A stretch of 64,000 bases of DNA from Bacteroidota bacterium (GTDB lineage Bacteria; Bacteroidota; Bacteroidia; Chitinophagales; Chitinophagaceae), in NCBI GenBank assembly GCA_026391455.1, contig JAPLEH010000023.1, positions 1 to 64,000 on the forward strand, given 5' to 3'. The notes beneath the pieces are model-generated. The model saw nothing but the letters and a program-made list of their open reading frames with translations. It was not told the DNA's origin and searched no databases. The translations under genes were made by a program, and so were the position numbers. Of the stretch, positions 1-7,690 are shown one piece after another (positions within the stretch are counted from its first letter, which is position 1; the number at the start of each line of letters is the position of its first letter).

Positions 1-249
1 TCCGATGAGTGAATTCAAAATTTTAAAGGTGGAGGCTGGAGTATAGCTGCTGTCGCGATAGCGGGACAGGTTATATACAGTAAATTTTCCGGTGGCATTG
101 TCCATCAGGGCAAAGCAACCTTCGACTTTATTTTCATCAAAATATTTTTTCAGGCTTTTATCCTGTTTGATATTATTCGGGGAGCAGGCCACCAGTAATA
201 TACCTGCTAAATTCGCCAACAGAAATATCCGGAAAGCATCAATTCTCAT
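1..249 (-). CDS. Class D (OXA-type) beta-lactamase, 5' part only
   Basis: The reverse strand encodes 83 residues from an ATG at 249 to the window edge, so the gene continues leftwards outside the window. The N-terminus is a lipoprotein signal (hydrophobic run, lipobox L-V-A-C, Cys22). Residues 70-82 read T-P-A-S-T-F-K-I-L-N-S-L-I. This is the class D serine beta-lactamase active-site motif S-x-x-K (Ser73, Lys76) in its usual context, about 50 residues after the signal. Enzymes of this class acylate beta-lactams through that serine using a carboxylated lysine. A lipobox implies membrane anchoring rather than free periplasmic location. A perfect TAnnTTTG box lies 17 nt upstream. The remaining motifs (S-x-V, Y-G-N, K-T-G) are outside the window, so activity and spectrum cannot be judged. 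A BlaR/MecR-type sensor domain is a less likely alternative because only a short signal precedes the domain. Confidence 0.82.
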   Translation of the reverse strand, partial: MRIDAFRIFLLANLAGILLVACSPNNIKQDKSLKKYFDENKVEGCFALMDNATGKFTVYNLSRYRDSSYTPASTFKILNSLIG

Positions 250-266
250 CGTGTCAAAAATTTGCA

Positions 267-274
267 CAAAGTTA
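267..274 (-). promoter_or_regulatory. Putative promoter -7 box for the beta-lactamase gene
   Basis: On the reverse strand the bases read TAACTTTG, a perfect match to the Bacteroidota -7 consensus TAnnTTTG, 17 nt before the ATG. No convincing -33 TTG was found at the expected 19-21 nt spacing, so this is a single-element call. Confidence 0.4.
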
Positions 275-358
275 ATCCCAAACGGGGGGTTAATAAGGCC
301 ATTGGTAAAATAAAAAAAGCAATTTTTTATACCGGTTAGCGTTATAAAATAAACAGCC

Positions 359-1291
359 ATGCTCAACATTTCGAATTGCCGACTTCTCCTTTCTGTATCA
401 TTGTTCAGTGCATTTCTTTTTATGGGTTGCCAGAAAGAAAACGGTGATCCGCAAGTGAGCGGTCCTAATCTGGTGTTGAAGTTCAAATTCGATTCCACTC
501 AGGTAAGGCTCAACAATGTGGGACTGCCACAGCCGGTACCCGCTGGCAATGCCGGACAGAGCCCTTTATTTAACAAGATGAGCGCCCATTATGCAGAGCT
601 CGCCCCTACGGCCTTTACCGCGTTGGGTGCTGGCGCTGTATTATACCATGCCCCGGAAACGAACGCAGGGGGATCAACGGCCATCGATTTTGAAAAATCG
701 ACATTTGCAGGCAATAATGAAACCTTTTTATCTATTCCGCTAAAGAATATTGCTGCGGGAGAATATGAGTGGTTACGCGTATCGCTGGCCTATCAGAATT
801 ATGATATAAAATACTATGTCGATACGGTGATTAGTGGCGTAACTATCAAACAGGAATTTCCGGCCACCACTGCCAGTTTCATTGGTTATAAAACATATAT
901 CAAAAATCACCTGATTAAAACCCAAACCCTTACTGTAAATGCCAATAAGTTGCAGGGGTTCTGGGGATTTGAGACCACGGTAAATGTTGGAGGGGTTAAT
1001 TTCCCTTATAGTTCATCCGGCCAGGCACCTCCGGGTGCAACTACCGTACCCAATCCCATATTTGCCACATCGCCAATACCGGCAGGCTCCTGTGTGGTAA
1101 CGGCCGCCTTTACACCCGGAAAATTAAAAATTACCGGCAATGAAACCGCTGATATTGTGGTGGAAGTTTCGCTGAGCACCAATAAAAGTATTGAATGGAC
1201 AGAAGTAATCCATGATGGGCGCTGGGAGCCCGGCAAGGGCGAACAGGTGGTGGATATGGGTATCCGGGGTATGATTCCTAAAATAAAGTAA
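359..1291 (+). CDS. Putative lipoprotein of unknown function
   Basis: The product has 310 residues with a clear lipoprotein signal peptide: hydrophobic residues 8-22, lipobox F-M-G-C and Cys24 as the acylated residue. The mature part is rich in beta-prone, Gly/Pro/Thr-containing segments and lacks further membrane helices, which suggests an all-beta, surface- or periplasm-facing lipoprotein. I recognise no family motif. The stretch N-L-V-L-K-F-K-F-D right after the signal faintly recalls MbnP-type beta proteins, but that is only an impression. It is divergent from the beta-lactamase and convergent with the next gene, so neither neighbour suggests a pathway. The start is fixed by the signal peptide. 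Confidence 0.7.
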   Translation: MLNISNCRLLLSVSLFSAFLFMGCQKENGDPQVSGPNLVLKFKFDSTQVRLNNVGLPQPVPAGNAGQSPLFNKMSAHYAELAPTAFTALGAGAVLYHAPETNAGGSTAIDFEKSTFAGNNETFLSIPLKNIAAGEYEWLRVSLAYQNYDIKYYVDTVISGVTIKQEFPATTASFIGYKTYIKNHLIKTQTLTVNANKLQGFWGFETTVNVGGVNFPYSSSGQAPPGATTVPNPIFATSPIPAGSCVVTAAFTPGKLKITGNETADIVVEVSLSTNKSIEWTEVIHDGRWEPGKGEQVVDMGIRGMIPKIK

Positions 1292-1302
1292 ACTACCTTC
1301 TT

Positions 1303-1824
1303 CTACTCTCTGATCAGTACAGCCCGTTGGTAGCTCCCGAGGCGATAGCTGTCTACTTTGGGTATTTCATCGGTACCATCGCCGGTGGTGGAGATGGGTT
1401 TACTTCCAATGCTGTAAAATTCGATCATCATTTTTCCATTCTCAATCCAATAAGTATTGAAAAGGGTGACATTCATTACGGTAAAGGCCCCTGATAATTT
1501 GTTGCCCACCCAGTATTGATCTAAAACGATCCCGTTCTTTTCATCGACGGCCCAATGTACGCCGGCAGAATCTTTTGGGATAAGGATATATGGACGGTTA
1601 TCTTCACCACCTGCACCATAGATCAGTTGCCAGGTATAGCAGCCGGCACTATCGGTGGGGTGTATGCGCAATTTCATCGTTACTTTTTGTGCGGTATCCA
1701 CTCCGGTCTTATACCAATGCAGTTGACCTTTCCAGTTGCCCGCCCAGTCGCGGGGAAAAACAGCAGACTGACCAAAGATCGCGGCCTGAATAAAGAAAGA
1801 CAGCAGGAGCAGGTTCCGTTTCAT
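1303..1824 (-). CDS. Putative exported protein
   Basis: The product has 173 residues. The N-terminus is a Sec signal (M-K-R-N followed by a hydrophobic run, likely cleavage near A-I-F-G-Q-S). The mature protein begins with a W-x-G-x-W pattern (D-W-A-G-N-W-K-G), then predicted beta strands, and has no other membrane segment. The W-x-G-x-W start is reminiscent of small calycin-like or lipocalin-like beta barrels, but the other hallmark residues are not evident, so function is unassigned. The gene lies tail-to-tail with the upstream lipoprotein gene, 11 bp apart. A palindromic terminator separates its start from the small lipoprotein gene further upstream on the same strand. Confidence 0.65.
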   Translation of the reverse strand: MKRNLLLLSFFIQAAIFGQSAVFPRDWAGNWKGQLHWYKTGVDTAQKVTMKLRIHPTDSAGCYTWQLIYGAGGEDNRPYILIPKDSAGVHWAVDEKNGIVLDQYWVGNKLSGAFTVMNVTLFNTYWIENGKMMIEFYSIGSKPISTTGDGTDEIPKVDSYRLGSYQRAVLIRE

Positions 1825-1837
1825 ACTATAGATTTAG

Positions 1838-1869
1838 ATAAAAATAAAAAATCCCGGTTAACCGGGATT
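1838..1869 (-). terminator. Rho-independent terminator
   Basis: Positions 1850-1869 are a perfect 20-nt palindrome (AATCCCGGTT / AACCGGGATT). On the reverse strand a T-rich tract follows it. It lies just downstream of the 42-residue lipoprotein gene that ends at 1903. Confidence 0.8.
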
Positions 1870-1902
1870 GGTGGAAATACAGTTATTTATATACTATATG
1901 TC

Positions 1903-2031
1903 CTATAAATAAAAACCGCCCTTTTGCTTATAATGTTTATTTCCCTGGCAATCTCTTTTGGTGGCTGCGCATGAACTGAATAAAACCACTACGGTGGCCA
2001 TGAGGGCAAGACTGAGCAACAATTTTTTCAT
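1903..2031 (-). CDS. Small lipoprotein, 42 residues
   Basis: A short reading frame starts at ATG 2031 and stops at 1903. Its N-terminus is a textbook lipoprotein signal: M-K-K, a Leu/Ala/Val-rich run and lipobox F-S-S-C with Cys21. The 21-residue mature tail is basic and hydrophilic (A-A-T-K-R-D-C-Q-G-N-K-H-Y-K-Q-K-G-G-F-Y) and has one further cysteine. A strong terminator lies 34 nt past the stop. Signal plus terminator argue for a real gene despite its size. Such tiny lipoproteins are frequent in this phylum and mostly uncharacterised; I do not assign a role. Confidence 0.65.
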   Translation of the reverse strand: MKKLLLSLALMATVVVLFSSCAATKRDCQGNKHYKQKGGFYL

Positions 2032-2340
2032 GTTGTTTAAAAAATTTTGGGCGCCTGTTGCAATGCAAGGGCGTACGGGTCAACAATTAATTAAGGAAAT
2101 TCCAGAGGAAAATGGTGGGTAGAGTTTTATTCCATCGTAGTAGGAAACGAAAATAATACCCCCTTATTGTTTTTCATAATTTTTATGGCTTTTTTTTAGC
2201 GAAAGCGCACTAAATATTGAGAAAGGTCAAATTAATCGTAAATCTCCTATTACAGACTATTACTATTTGTAATACAAGCGGCTAATAATATGGCAGAAAA
2301 TTGTTTTTATAGTAATTTTACGAACTCAAAATTTCAACGA
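2032..2340. other. AT-rich divergent intergenic region
   Basis: About 309 bp lie between the divergent small lipoprotein and the next lipoprotein gene. The region is strongly AT-rich and probably carries both promoters. I found no clean TTG-N19-TAnnTTTG pair, no structured RNA and no credible reading frame. Confidence 0.4.
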
Positions 2341-2934
2341 ATGAATAAGATATGTTTGTTTATCTGCAGCCTGGTATTGGTTTTGGCCTCTTGTAATAAC
2401 AGTGGTGACGCCAATAAAGGTGATGCTGCAACAAAAGATTCACTGACCCAAACCGGCGATAAGAAGCAAGCCGATGCTGCGGCTGCAATGGAAAAGCAAA
2501 AAGAAGAACTGGAAAAAATGACACCGGTATCACTCGATGCATTGAAGGCCATGCTTCCGGAAACATTTATGGGCGGCAAACTCGCCAACCCCGATGCCAA
2601 TGCAAATAATGGAGCCAGTCTGGCCAGTGGCGAATATGCCATCAATGATTCGATGCAGGTGGTGCTGAATATCTTTGATTGTGCCGGTGCCGGTGGTGCA
2701 GGCATCTATACCATGCAGTTTCAAAGCCTGGAAAATGCCCAACAGGAAACCGCGGATGAGTATACCAAATCCACTACTATCAATGGCAATAAAGGATTTG
2801 AACATTGTGATAAAGTAAGCAATGAATGTACCGTTACCTTTTTCTCCGGTGGACGTTACCTGGTAGTATTGGAAGGAACAGGTGTGGGAGCTCCTGCATT
2901 AAAAGCTGCGGCGGGTAATTTGAACGTTAAATAA
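2341..2934 (+). CDS. Putative lipoprotein with Ala/Lys/Glu-rich linker
   Basis: I place the start at ATG 2341, not at the in-frame ATG at 2290, because the frame from 2341 begins directly with a lipoprotein signal (M-N-K-I-C, hydrophobic run, lipobox L-A-S-C, Cys18). The 197-residue product continues with a low-complexity acidic/basic helical linker (about residues 20-65, many K, E, A and Q). A globular domain of about 120 residues follows, with Cys pairs near D-C-A-G-A and H-C-D-K-V-S-N-E-C. The domain could be disulphide-stabilised in the periplasm. I do not recognise the family. It is convergent with kbl, with a shared terminator between them. Confidence 0.7.
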   Translation: MNKICLFICSLVLVLASCNNSGDANKGDAATKDSLTQTGDKKQADAAAAMEKQKEELEKMTPVSLDALKAMLPETFMGGKLANPDANANNGASLASGEYAINDSMQVVLNIFDCAGAGGAGIYTMQFQSLENAQQETADEYTKSTTINGNKGFEHCDKVSNECTVTFFSGGRYLVVLEGTGVGAPALKAAAGNLNVK

Positions 2935-2994
2935 TACAAGATCCACTACTGGCTGATGGATGAATATCCCGGTCGTATGTGATTGCAATAAGCG

Positions 2995-3025
2995 AAAAAA
3001 GCTGGGCCAGAGGCTCAGCTTTTTT
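2995..3025. terminator. Bidirectional terminator
   Basis: A hairpin GCTGGGCC / GGCTCAGC (3001-3019, one G-T pair) is flanked by A6 on the left and T6 on the right. It lies between two convergent genes, so it can serve both strands. Confidence 0.85.
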
Positions 3026-3049
3026 ATATTCTTTATGAAATATTTCTGC

Positions 3050-4240
3050 TTATGATTTCAACACCCCCAACTCCTTACCGATCTTGGTAAAGGCCGCAAT
3101 AGCTTTGTCGATATGCGCCTGCTCGTGTGCCGCACTCAACTGCACCCGAATACGAGCCTGGCCTTTTGCCACTACGGGGAAAAAGAAGCCAATTACATAA
3201 ATACCTTCTTCCAGCAATTTGGCCGCCATGGTTTGTGCCAGCACTGCATCGTACAGCATTATTGGTACAATAGGATGATCGCCGGGTTTGATATCGAATC
3301 CGGCTTCGGTCATTTTGCTCCGGAAATATTGTGTATTGTATTCCAGTTTATCCCGCAATGTGGTGGTCTCGGTAAGCATTTCCAAAACGGCGATAGAAGC
3401 ACCTACAATAGAAGGTGCCAGTGTATTGCTGAATAAATAGGGCCTTGATTTTTGCCGGAGCATATCAATAATCTCTTTTCTTCCGGAAGTAAAACCACCC
3501 GATGCGCCGCCCAATGCTTTGCCCAATGTACCGGTAATGATATCTATTTTTCCCATCACCCCTCTGTATTCGTGGGTACCCCGACCATTTTTCCCCAGAA
3601 AACCGGAGGAATGACATTCGTCAATCATAATAATGGCATCGTATTTTTCTGCCAGTACTACAATTTTATCCAGTTGTGCAATGGTACCGTCCATACTGAA
3701 AGACCCATCGGTAACGATAATACGGCCGCGGCAGGAGGCAGCTTCCTGCAGTTTTGCCTCCAGATCCTGCATATTATTATGCTCATACCGGAATCGCTGG
3801 GCCTTACAAAGCCGTACTCCATCGATAATAGATGCATGATTGAGTGCGTCTGAAATGATCGCGTCCTGCTCATTGAATAACGGCTCAAACACACCCCCAT
3901 TGGCATCAAAGGCGGCGGCATACAGGATGGTATCTTCTGTGCCCAGAAACTGGGATAGTTTTTCTTCCAGCTCCATATGTATATCCTGGGTACCGCAAAT
4001 GAACCGTACACTGCTCATGCCATAGCCCCGGTGATCGATGGCTTTATGGGCCGCTTCGATCACTTTGGGATGGGAGGAAAGACCCAGATAATTATTTGCA
4101 CAAAAATTCAATACGTTTTTACCACCCACTACGATCTCCGCACCCTGCGGACTCGCGATGATCCGTTCGGTTTTATATAAACCCGCATTTTTGATCTCAT
4201 TCAACTCGGTGGCTATCCGTTGTACCAACTTTTCATTCAT
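3050..4240 (-). CDS. kbl: Glycine C-acetyltransferase (2-amino-3-ketobutyrate CoA ligase)
   Basis: The 396-residue cytosolic PLP enzyme matches the alpha-oxoamine synthase family closely (the E. coli protein is 398). It interconverts 2-amino-3-ketobutyrate plus CoA with glycine plus acetyl-CoA, the second step of threonine breakdown via threonine dehydrogenase. Visible hallmarks are N-F-C-A-N-N-Y-L-G-L near residue 46, D-E-C-H-S-S-G near 207, and the PLP-binding lysine in T-G-T-L-G-K-A-L-G-G (Lys241). I chose ATG 4240 over the in-frame GTG at 4258. The shorter form aligns with the family N-terminus, and a perfect TAnnTTTG promoter box overlaps the GTG, which would put that codon upstream of the transcript. 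No threonine dehydrogenase gene is adjacent. Confidence 0.95.
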   Translation of the reverse strand: MNEKLVQRIATELNEIKNAGLYKTERIIASPQGAEIVVGGKNVLNFCANNYLGLSSHPKVIEAAHKAIDHRGYGMSSVRFICGTQDIHMELEEKLSQFLGTEDTILYAAAFDANGGVFEPLFNEQDAIISDALNHASIIDGVRLCKAQRFRYEHNNMQDLEAKLQEAASCRGRIIVTDGSFSMDGTIAQLDKIVVLAEKYDAIIMIDECHSSGFLGKNGRGTHEYRGVMGKIDIITGTLGKALGGASGGFTSGRKEIIDMLRQKSRPYLFSNTLAPSIVGASIAVLEMLTETTTLRDKLEYNTQYFRSKMTEAGFDIKPGDHPIVPIMLYDAVLAQTMAAKLLEEGIYVIGFFFPVVAKGQARIRVQLSAAHEQAHIDKAIAAFTKIGKELGVLKS

Positions 4241-4257
4241 ATACAAGCGTTTGATCA

Positions 4258-4265
4258 CAAATATA
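4258..4265 (-). promoter_or_regulatory. Putative kbl promoter -7 box
   Basis: On the reverse strand the bases read TATATTTG, a perfect TAnnTTTG, 17 nt before the chosen kbl ATG. It overlaps the alternative GTG start at 4258 and so helps to decide the start. No -33 TTG is evident. Confidence 0.45.
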
Positions 4266-4347
4266 GGGCGTGGCGGGGGTTCTGCCCGCTCGCTCAGTAA
4301 AACTAACCGTCGGCTAAATTATAAGAGAACTGTAACATTTTGAGGAC

Positions 4348-4355
4348 TACTTTCG
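4348..4355 (+). promoter_or_regulatory. Putative promoter -7 box for the 4377 gene
   Basis: TACTTTCG has one mismatch to TAnnTTTG and lies 21 nt before ATG 4377, in the divergent region with kbl. Confidence 0.3.
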
Positions 4356-4376
4356 TCAAAGACAAAAACCAAGACC

Positions 4377-4592
4377 ATGCAGCGGAAACATATTATTATT
4401 TTCGGGTTTATATTATTATTACTCACCTCAGGATTTGTGGCCCTCCGAACAACAGCTTCTGTAACAGTTGAAGAATCAACCTGTTGTAAAAAAATCAACA
4501 ATGAGTTTGTGGAGGAACCTAAAAAAGCCGACAACCTGGCACCGGAAAACCTTTCGCAGCAGTTTATCAGTATCATGGCCACCATGCACTGA
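4377..4592 (+). CDS. Small exported or membrane-anchored protein
   Basis: The product has 71 residues. Positive N-terminus M-Q-R-K-H is followed by a long hydrophobic segment (about residues 6-22) that could be a signal peptide or single membrane anchor. A short hydrophilic tail carries an adjacent Cys pair (T-C-C-K-K). The gene is framed by a promoter-like box 21 nt upstream and a clean terminator downstream, which supports reality as a monocistronic unit. No family is recognised. The Cys-Cys pair could bind metal or form a disulphide, but nothing else supports this. Confidence 0.55.
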   Translation: MQRKHIIIFGFILLLLTSGFVALRTTASVTVEESTCCKKINNEFVEEPKKADNLAPENLSQQFISIMATMH

Positions 4593-4630
4593 CAATATGT
4601 AATTTTTAATAAATACCTGTAACTTTTTAG

Positions 4631-4666
4631 AACCCTGCCCGTTTTATTTCCGGAGCAGGGTTTTTA
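4631..4666 (+). terminator. Rho-independent terminator
   Basis: The stem AACCCTGC (4631-4638) pairs with GCAGGGTT (4655-4662) and is followed by a T run. It closes the small gene ending at 4592. Confidence 0.8.
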
Positions 4667-4752
4667 AATTAATTTAGCACTGCTTTCCGGCAGTTTTTAC
4701 CTCAACCAAATGCACCCGGTATACAGGCAAAAGCCCGGTTACGCCACACCGC

Positions 4753-5238
4753 ATGACTGAAAGAGAATATAATGAATGTGTAAACACGTACGCAGATAAT
4801 GTGTACCGCTTCATCCTGAAAAATCTTCGCCATGAAGAAGATGCCCGGGATGTGGTGCAAACGGCGTTTGAGAAAATGTGGCGCAACCGCGACGATGTGG
4901 ATCCGGGCAAAAGCAAATCCTATTTATTTACCGTTGCCTATCACCAGATGATCGACCATATTCGTAAAGTAAAAAGGATTCAACTGAAAGAAGACTTCAA
5001 TGAAGATACCCGTGTTCAGCACCAGCCCGTGAATAACCTGAAAAAAGTGCTGGACGAAGCTTTGAACCGGTTGAATGAGACCCAGAAATCACTCGTACTC
5101 CTGAAAGATTATGAAGGGTACAGTTATGAAGAGATAGGACAGATCATGAACCTGAATGCCAGCCAGGTAAAAGTATACCTGCACCGTGCGAGGTTGCAAC
5201 TGAAAGAGTACCTGGTAAAAATGGAAAACGTAATTTAG
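4753..5238 (+). CDS. ECF-type RNA polymerase sigma factor
   Basis: The product has 161 residues, the normal size of an extracytoplasmic-function sigma factor. Region 2 covers about residues 8-75: Y-A-D-N-V-Y-R-F, then the -10-recognition stretch E-E-D-A-R-D-V-V-Q-T-A-F, then the Y-L-F-T-V-A-Y-H-Q-M-I-D-H-I-R segment. Region 4 covers about 100-155, with the helix-turn-helix Y-S-Y-E-E-I-G-Q-I-M-N-L-N-A-S-Q-V-K-V-Y-L. It should direct RNA polymerase to a specific promoter set when released from its anti-sigma factor. It is the first gene of a three-gene same-strand unit with an anti-sigma-like membrane protein 42 bp downstream and an outer-membrane barrel after that, the usual layout of an envelope-sensing circuit. 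Confidence 0.92.
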   Translation: MTEREYNECVNTYADNVYRFILKNLRHEEDARDVVQTAFEKMWRNRDDVDPGKSKSYLFTVAYHQMIDHIRKVKRIQLKEDFNEDTRVQHQPVNNLKKVLDEALNRLNETQKSLVLLKDYEGYSYEEIGQIMNLNASQVKVYLHRARLQLKEYLVKMENVI

Positions 5239-5280
5239 AAATTTAAAAGAAGCCCGACGGTACAGCCGTCTGCTGAAACT

Positions 5281-6453
5281 ATGCAAATAGACCGCCATAA
5301 TTACGAAGAATATTTTATCCTGTACATGGATAATGAACTGAGCGCCGCCGGGCGCCGGATGGTGGAGTCCTTTGTGCAAAACAATCCTCATCTGAAAGAG
5401 GAACTGGAGAGCCTGATCCAATACAAACTGGAACCAGATACCCAAATCACTTTCGATGGTAAGGAAGAATTGCTGAGAATGAACGGTACGCCAATGATGG
5501 CAAACCCAGATCACGAAACATCGCTTTTCCTCTATGCCGACAATGAATTGAATGATCAGGATCGTGCTGCTGTGGAAAGCCTTATCAGCACCCAACCTGC
5601 TGTACAAAAAGAATGGGAACGGATTCAACAAACCAAATTAAGGGCGGATGAATCCATCGTATTCCCCGATAAAGAAAGCTTATACCGCCGCGAAGAAAAA
5701 GTACGTCCGATCATCTGGTGGAGGTTCGCCGCTGCTGCGGTAGTACTGATAGCAGCCGGGCTGATCACTAACCGGATCGTGAATACGACAGGTAAACCTA
5801 CGGGCACAGAGCCAGTTGTGGCAGTGGCTGATGGAAGCAAGCCATCAGGTGTTGCACCATCAAAAACTAACTTGCCAGACGGACCTGACACGAAGAATAC
5901 AGTTGCTGTACCATTGAATGTACCAAATGAACCTGTTGTAACCGACAACAGTGGCAGTGAAACAACGGTAAGTGTAAATAAAAAAGAACAGACAACCGGT
6001 ACGAATAACGCTAAAGCAGCTTTGGCCCGTCAGCAAGTGAAACAAAATACCCGCGATCAAAAGAAACCAATAGTGCCTGTACCTGATCAGACACCGAAAC
6101 AAGATATCGCTATTGCTGAAACGAATACGACTTTGCCTTCCAACAACCTGGCAAAGCCGGAAAAGAATCCGTATTATGCTGCTGGTATAAAAAACAATGA
6201 TGCGATTGCAAGTACACAACAACTGCCCGATGTTAAAAATCCGGAAAATGCTTTAACAAACAGATTTGTAACAACTCAACCTGGTAAAACGTCCGATATA
6301 GTACAAGCATCTTTCCCGGATGATAGAAAAAATAACAAGCTCCGTGGTCTATTCCGTAAAGTAGCCAGGACCTTTGAAAAAAGGACGAACACCGAACCTT
6401 CAGAAGGCAATGACAGATTATTAATAGCCGGCTTATCTTTTAAAATGAAATAA
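5281..6453 (+). CDS. Putative anti-sigma factor with duplicated N-terminal domain
   Basis: The product has 390 residues. Residues about 4-50 and 77-125 are two copies of one motif, (Y/F)-x-L-Y-x-D-N-E-L followed by a helix ending in E-L/E-W and K-L. This resembles the cytoplasmic sigma-binding helices of anti-sigma factors but lacks the zinc-binding His/Cys motif. A single transmembrane helix (W-W-R-F-A-A-A-A-V-V-L-I-A-A-G-L-I) lies near residues 147-165. After it comes a low-complexity Thr/Pro/Asn/Lys-rich periplasmic segment and a basic C-terminus. Position immediately after the sigma gene supports an anti-sigma role: cytoplasmic N-terminus, periplasmic sensor tail. The function is inferred from context and topology. 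Confidence 0.7.
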   Translation: MQIDRHNYEEYFILYMDNELSAAGRRMVESFVQNNPHLKEELESLIQYKLEPDTQITFDGKEELLRMNGTPMMANPDHETSLFLYADNELNDQDRAAVESLISTQPAVQKEWERIQQTKLRADESIVFPDKESLYRREEKVRPIIWWRFAAAAVVLIAAGLITNRIVNTTGKPTGTEPVVAVADGSKPSGVAPSKTNLPDGPDTKNTVAVPLNVPNEPVVTDNSGSETTVSVNKKEQTTGTNNAKAALARQQVKQNTRDQKKPIVPVPDQTPKQDIAIAETNTTLPSNNLAKPEKNPYYAAGIKNNDAIASTQQLPDVKNPENALTNRFVTTQPGKTSDIVQASFPDDRKNNKLRGLFRKVARTFEKRTNTEPSEGNDRLLIAGLSFKMK

Positions 6454-6535
6454 ACTGTCAGACGTTTTTTATGTTTCACCTTTCGTCTCCCACTCCGGAA
6501 ATGCGCTTATCAAAAAATTAATTCATCAACGAAAA

Positions 6536-7411
6536 ATGAAGAATATGAAAAGGTTATTTACCCTATGCCTCGGCTTATGCTCCATGATGGCGGGCTTTGC
6601 ACAAACGGATTCCACCAGCAAACAAAACCCTGCCCCCGCTGAAGACACGATCCGTATCGGAGGCATGGTCATCATTCGTAAGGCCGGCAGCAAGGATACT
6701 GAAATGAAGGAGGATAAAGAGTACAAACTCCGCAACCGCAAAAGTGATAAGCCCTCTAATCTTACTACCAACTGGTGGATATTCGATTTCGGCTTCTCCA
6801 ACTTTAATGATCAAACCGATTACAGCAGTGCAGGGGCACAAGCCTATGCTCCGGGCAGCAATAAAACCTGGTTTGACCTGAAAGATGGCAAATCCCGGAA
6901 TATGAATATCTGGTTCTTTATGCAAAAACTGAATGTGGCCAAGCATGTGCTGAACCTGAAATATGGGTTGGGTCTGGAACTGAACAATTACCGGTTCAAA
7001 CAACCGATCCGTTTTCAGGAATCCACCGCCCCGGTAGCCAATCCTCCCCGGGTGATTCTGGATGGTACAGTCGGTCGCAGTTATGATAAAAACAAACTGG
7101 CCGCAGATTATCTAACCGTACCCATGATGCTGAACCTGAATTTTACCCCGCAGCGTAAAAAAGGTTTTGGTATCAGTGCCGGAGTGAGCCTGGGCTACCT
7201 GTACAGTGCGCGCAACAAGACCATCACTTCAGATGAAGGAAAGAAAAAAGCAAAAGATGATTTTGAGCTGCAAAAATGGAAATATGCTTATGTAGCCGAA
7301 TTGTCCCTGGGCTCTGTACGCTTCTATGGTTCGTACACTCCCAAATCCCTCTTCGAAAGAGGGCTGGACATCAAGCCGTATACATTCGGCTTCCGGTTCA
7401 GTAATTGGTAA
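6536..7411 (+). CDS. Putative outer-membrane beta-barrel protein
   Basis: The product has 291 residues with a Sec signal ending near A-G-F-A-Q-T. An in-frame ATG at 6545 is an equally good start. The mature N-terminus is a charged stretch (K-D-T-E-M-K-E-D-K-E-Y-K-L-R-N-R-K). After it come alternating amphipathic strands rich in aromatic and Gly residues, ending with Y-T-F-G-F-R-F-S-N-W. A terminal aromatic after a beta strand is typical of barrels inserted by the Bam machinery. It is the third gene of the sigma/anti-sigma unit. It may be a sigma-regulated or signal-feeding outer-membrane component; that part is inference. Confidence 0.7.
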   Translation: MKNMKRLFTLCLGLCSMMAGFAQTDSTSKQNPAPAEDTIRIGGMVIIRKAGSKDTEMKEDKEYKLRNRKSDKPSNLTTNWWIFDFGFSNFNDQTDYSSAGAQAYAPGSNKTWFDLKDGKSRNMNIWFFMQKLNVAKHVLNLKYGLGLELNNYRFKQPIRFQESTAPVANPPRVILDGTVGRSYDKNKLAADYLTVPMMLNLNFTPQRKKGFGISAGVSLGYLYSARNKTITSDEGKKKAKDDFELQKWKYAYVAELSLGSVRFYGSYTPKSLFERGLDIKPYTFGFRFSNW

Positions 7412-7431
7412 AAAAGCCACCACCCTATACC

Positions 7432-7467
7432 AAATGGTTTCGCCCAACAGCGAAACCATTTTTTTTG
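7432..7467 (+). terminator. Rho-independent terminator
   Basis: The stem AATGGTTTCGC pairs with GCGAAACCATT (7434-7460) around a 5-6 nt loop and is followed by T6. It ends the sigma-factor operon. Confidence 0.9.
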
Positions 7468-7690
7468 CCGGACATGCACTCGCATAAGTAACACGTATTT
7501 TTTCATTGCCGTTTTTGTAAAGGCCACGTTAAAAACCACTTTCTTTGCCAAACAGGATATCCACTATGTATAATAATATTCTGTGGCACAGCGTTTGAAT
7601 GATTGGACAGTTACTGATTATTAGCCATTAAAGTTGCTTACCCACCTTACAAGCAGGTTACATGTGGCCTTACTGAAAACACTAAAGAAA

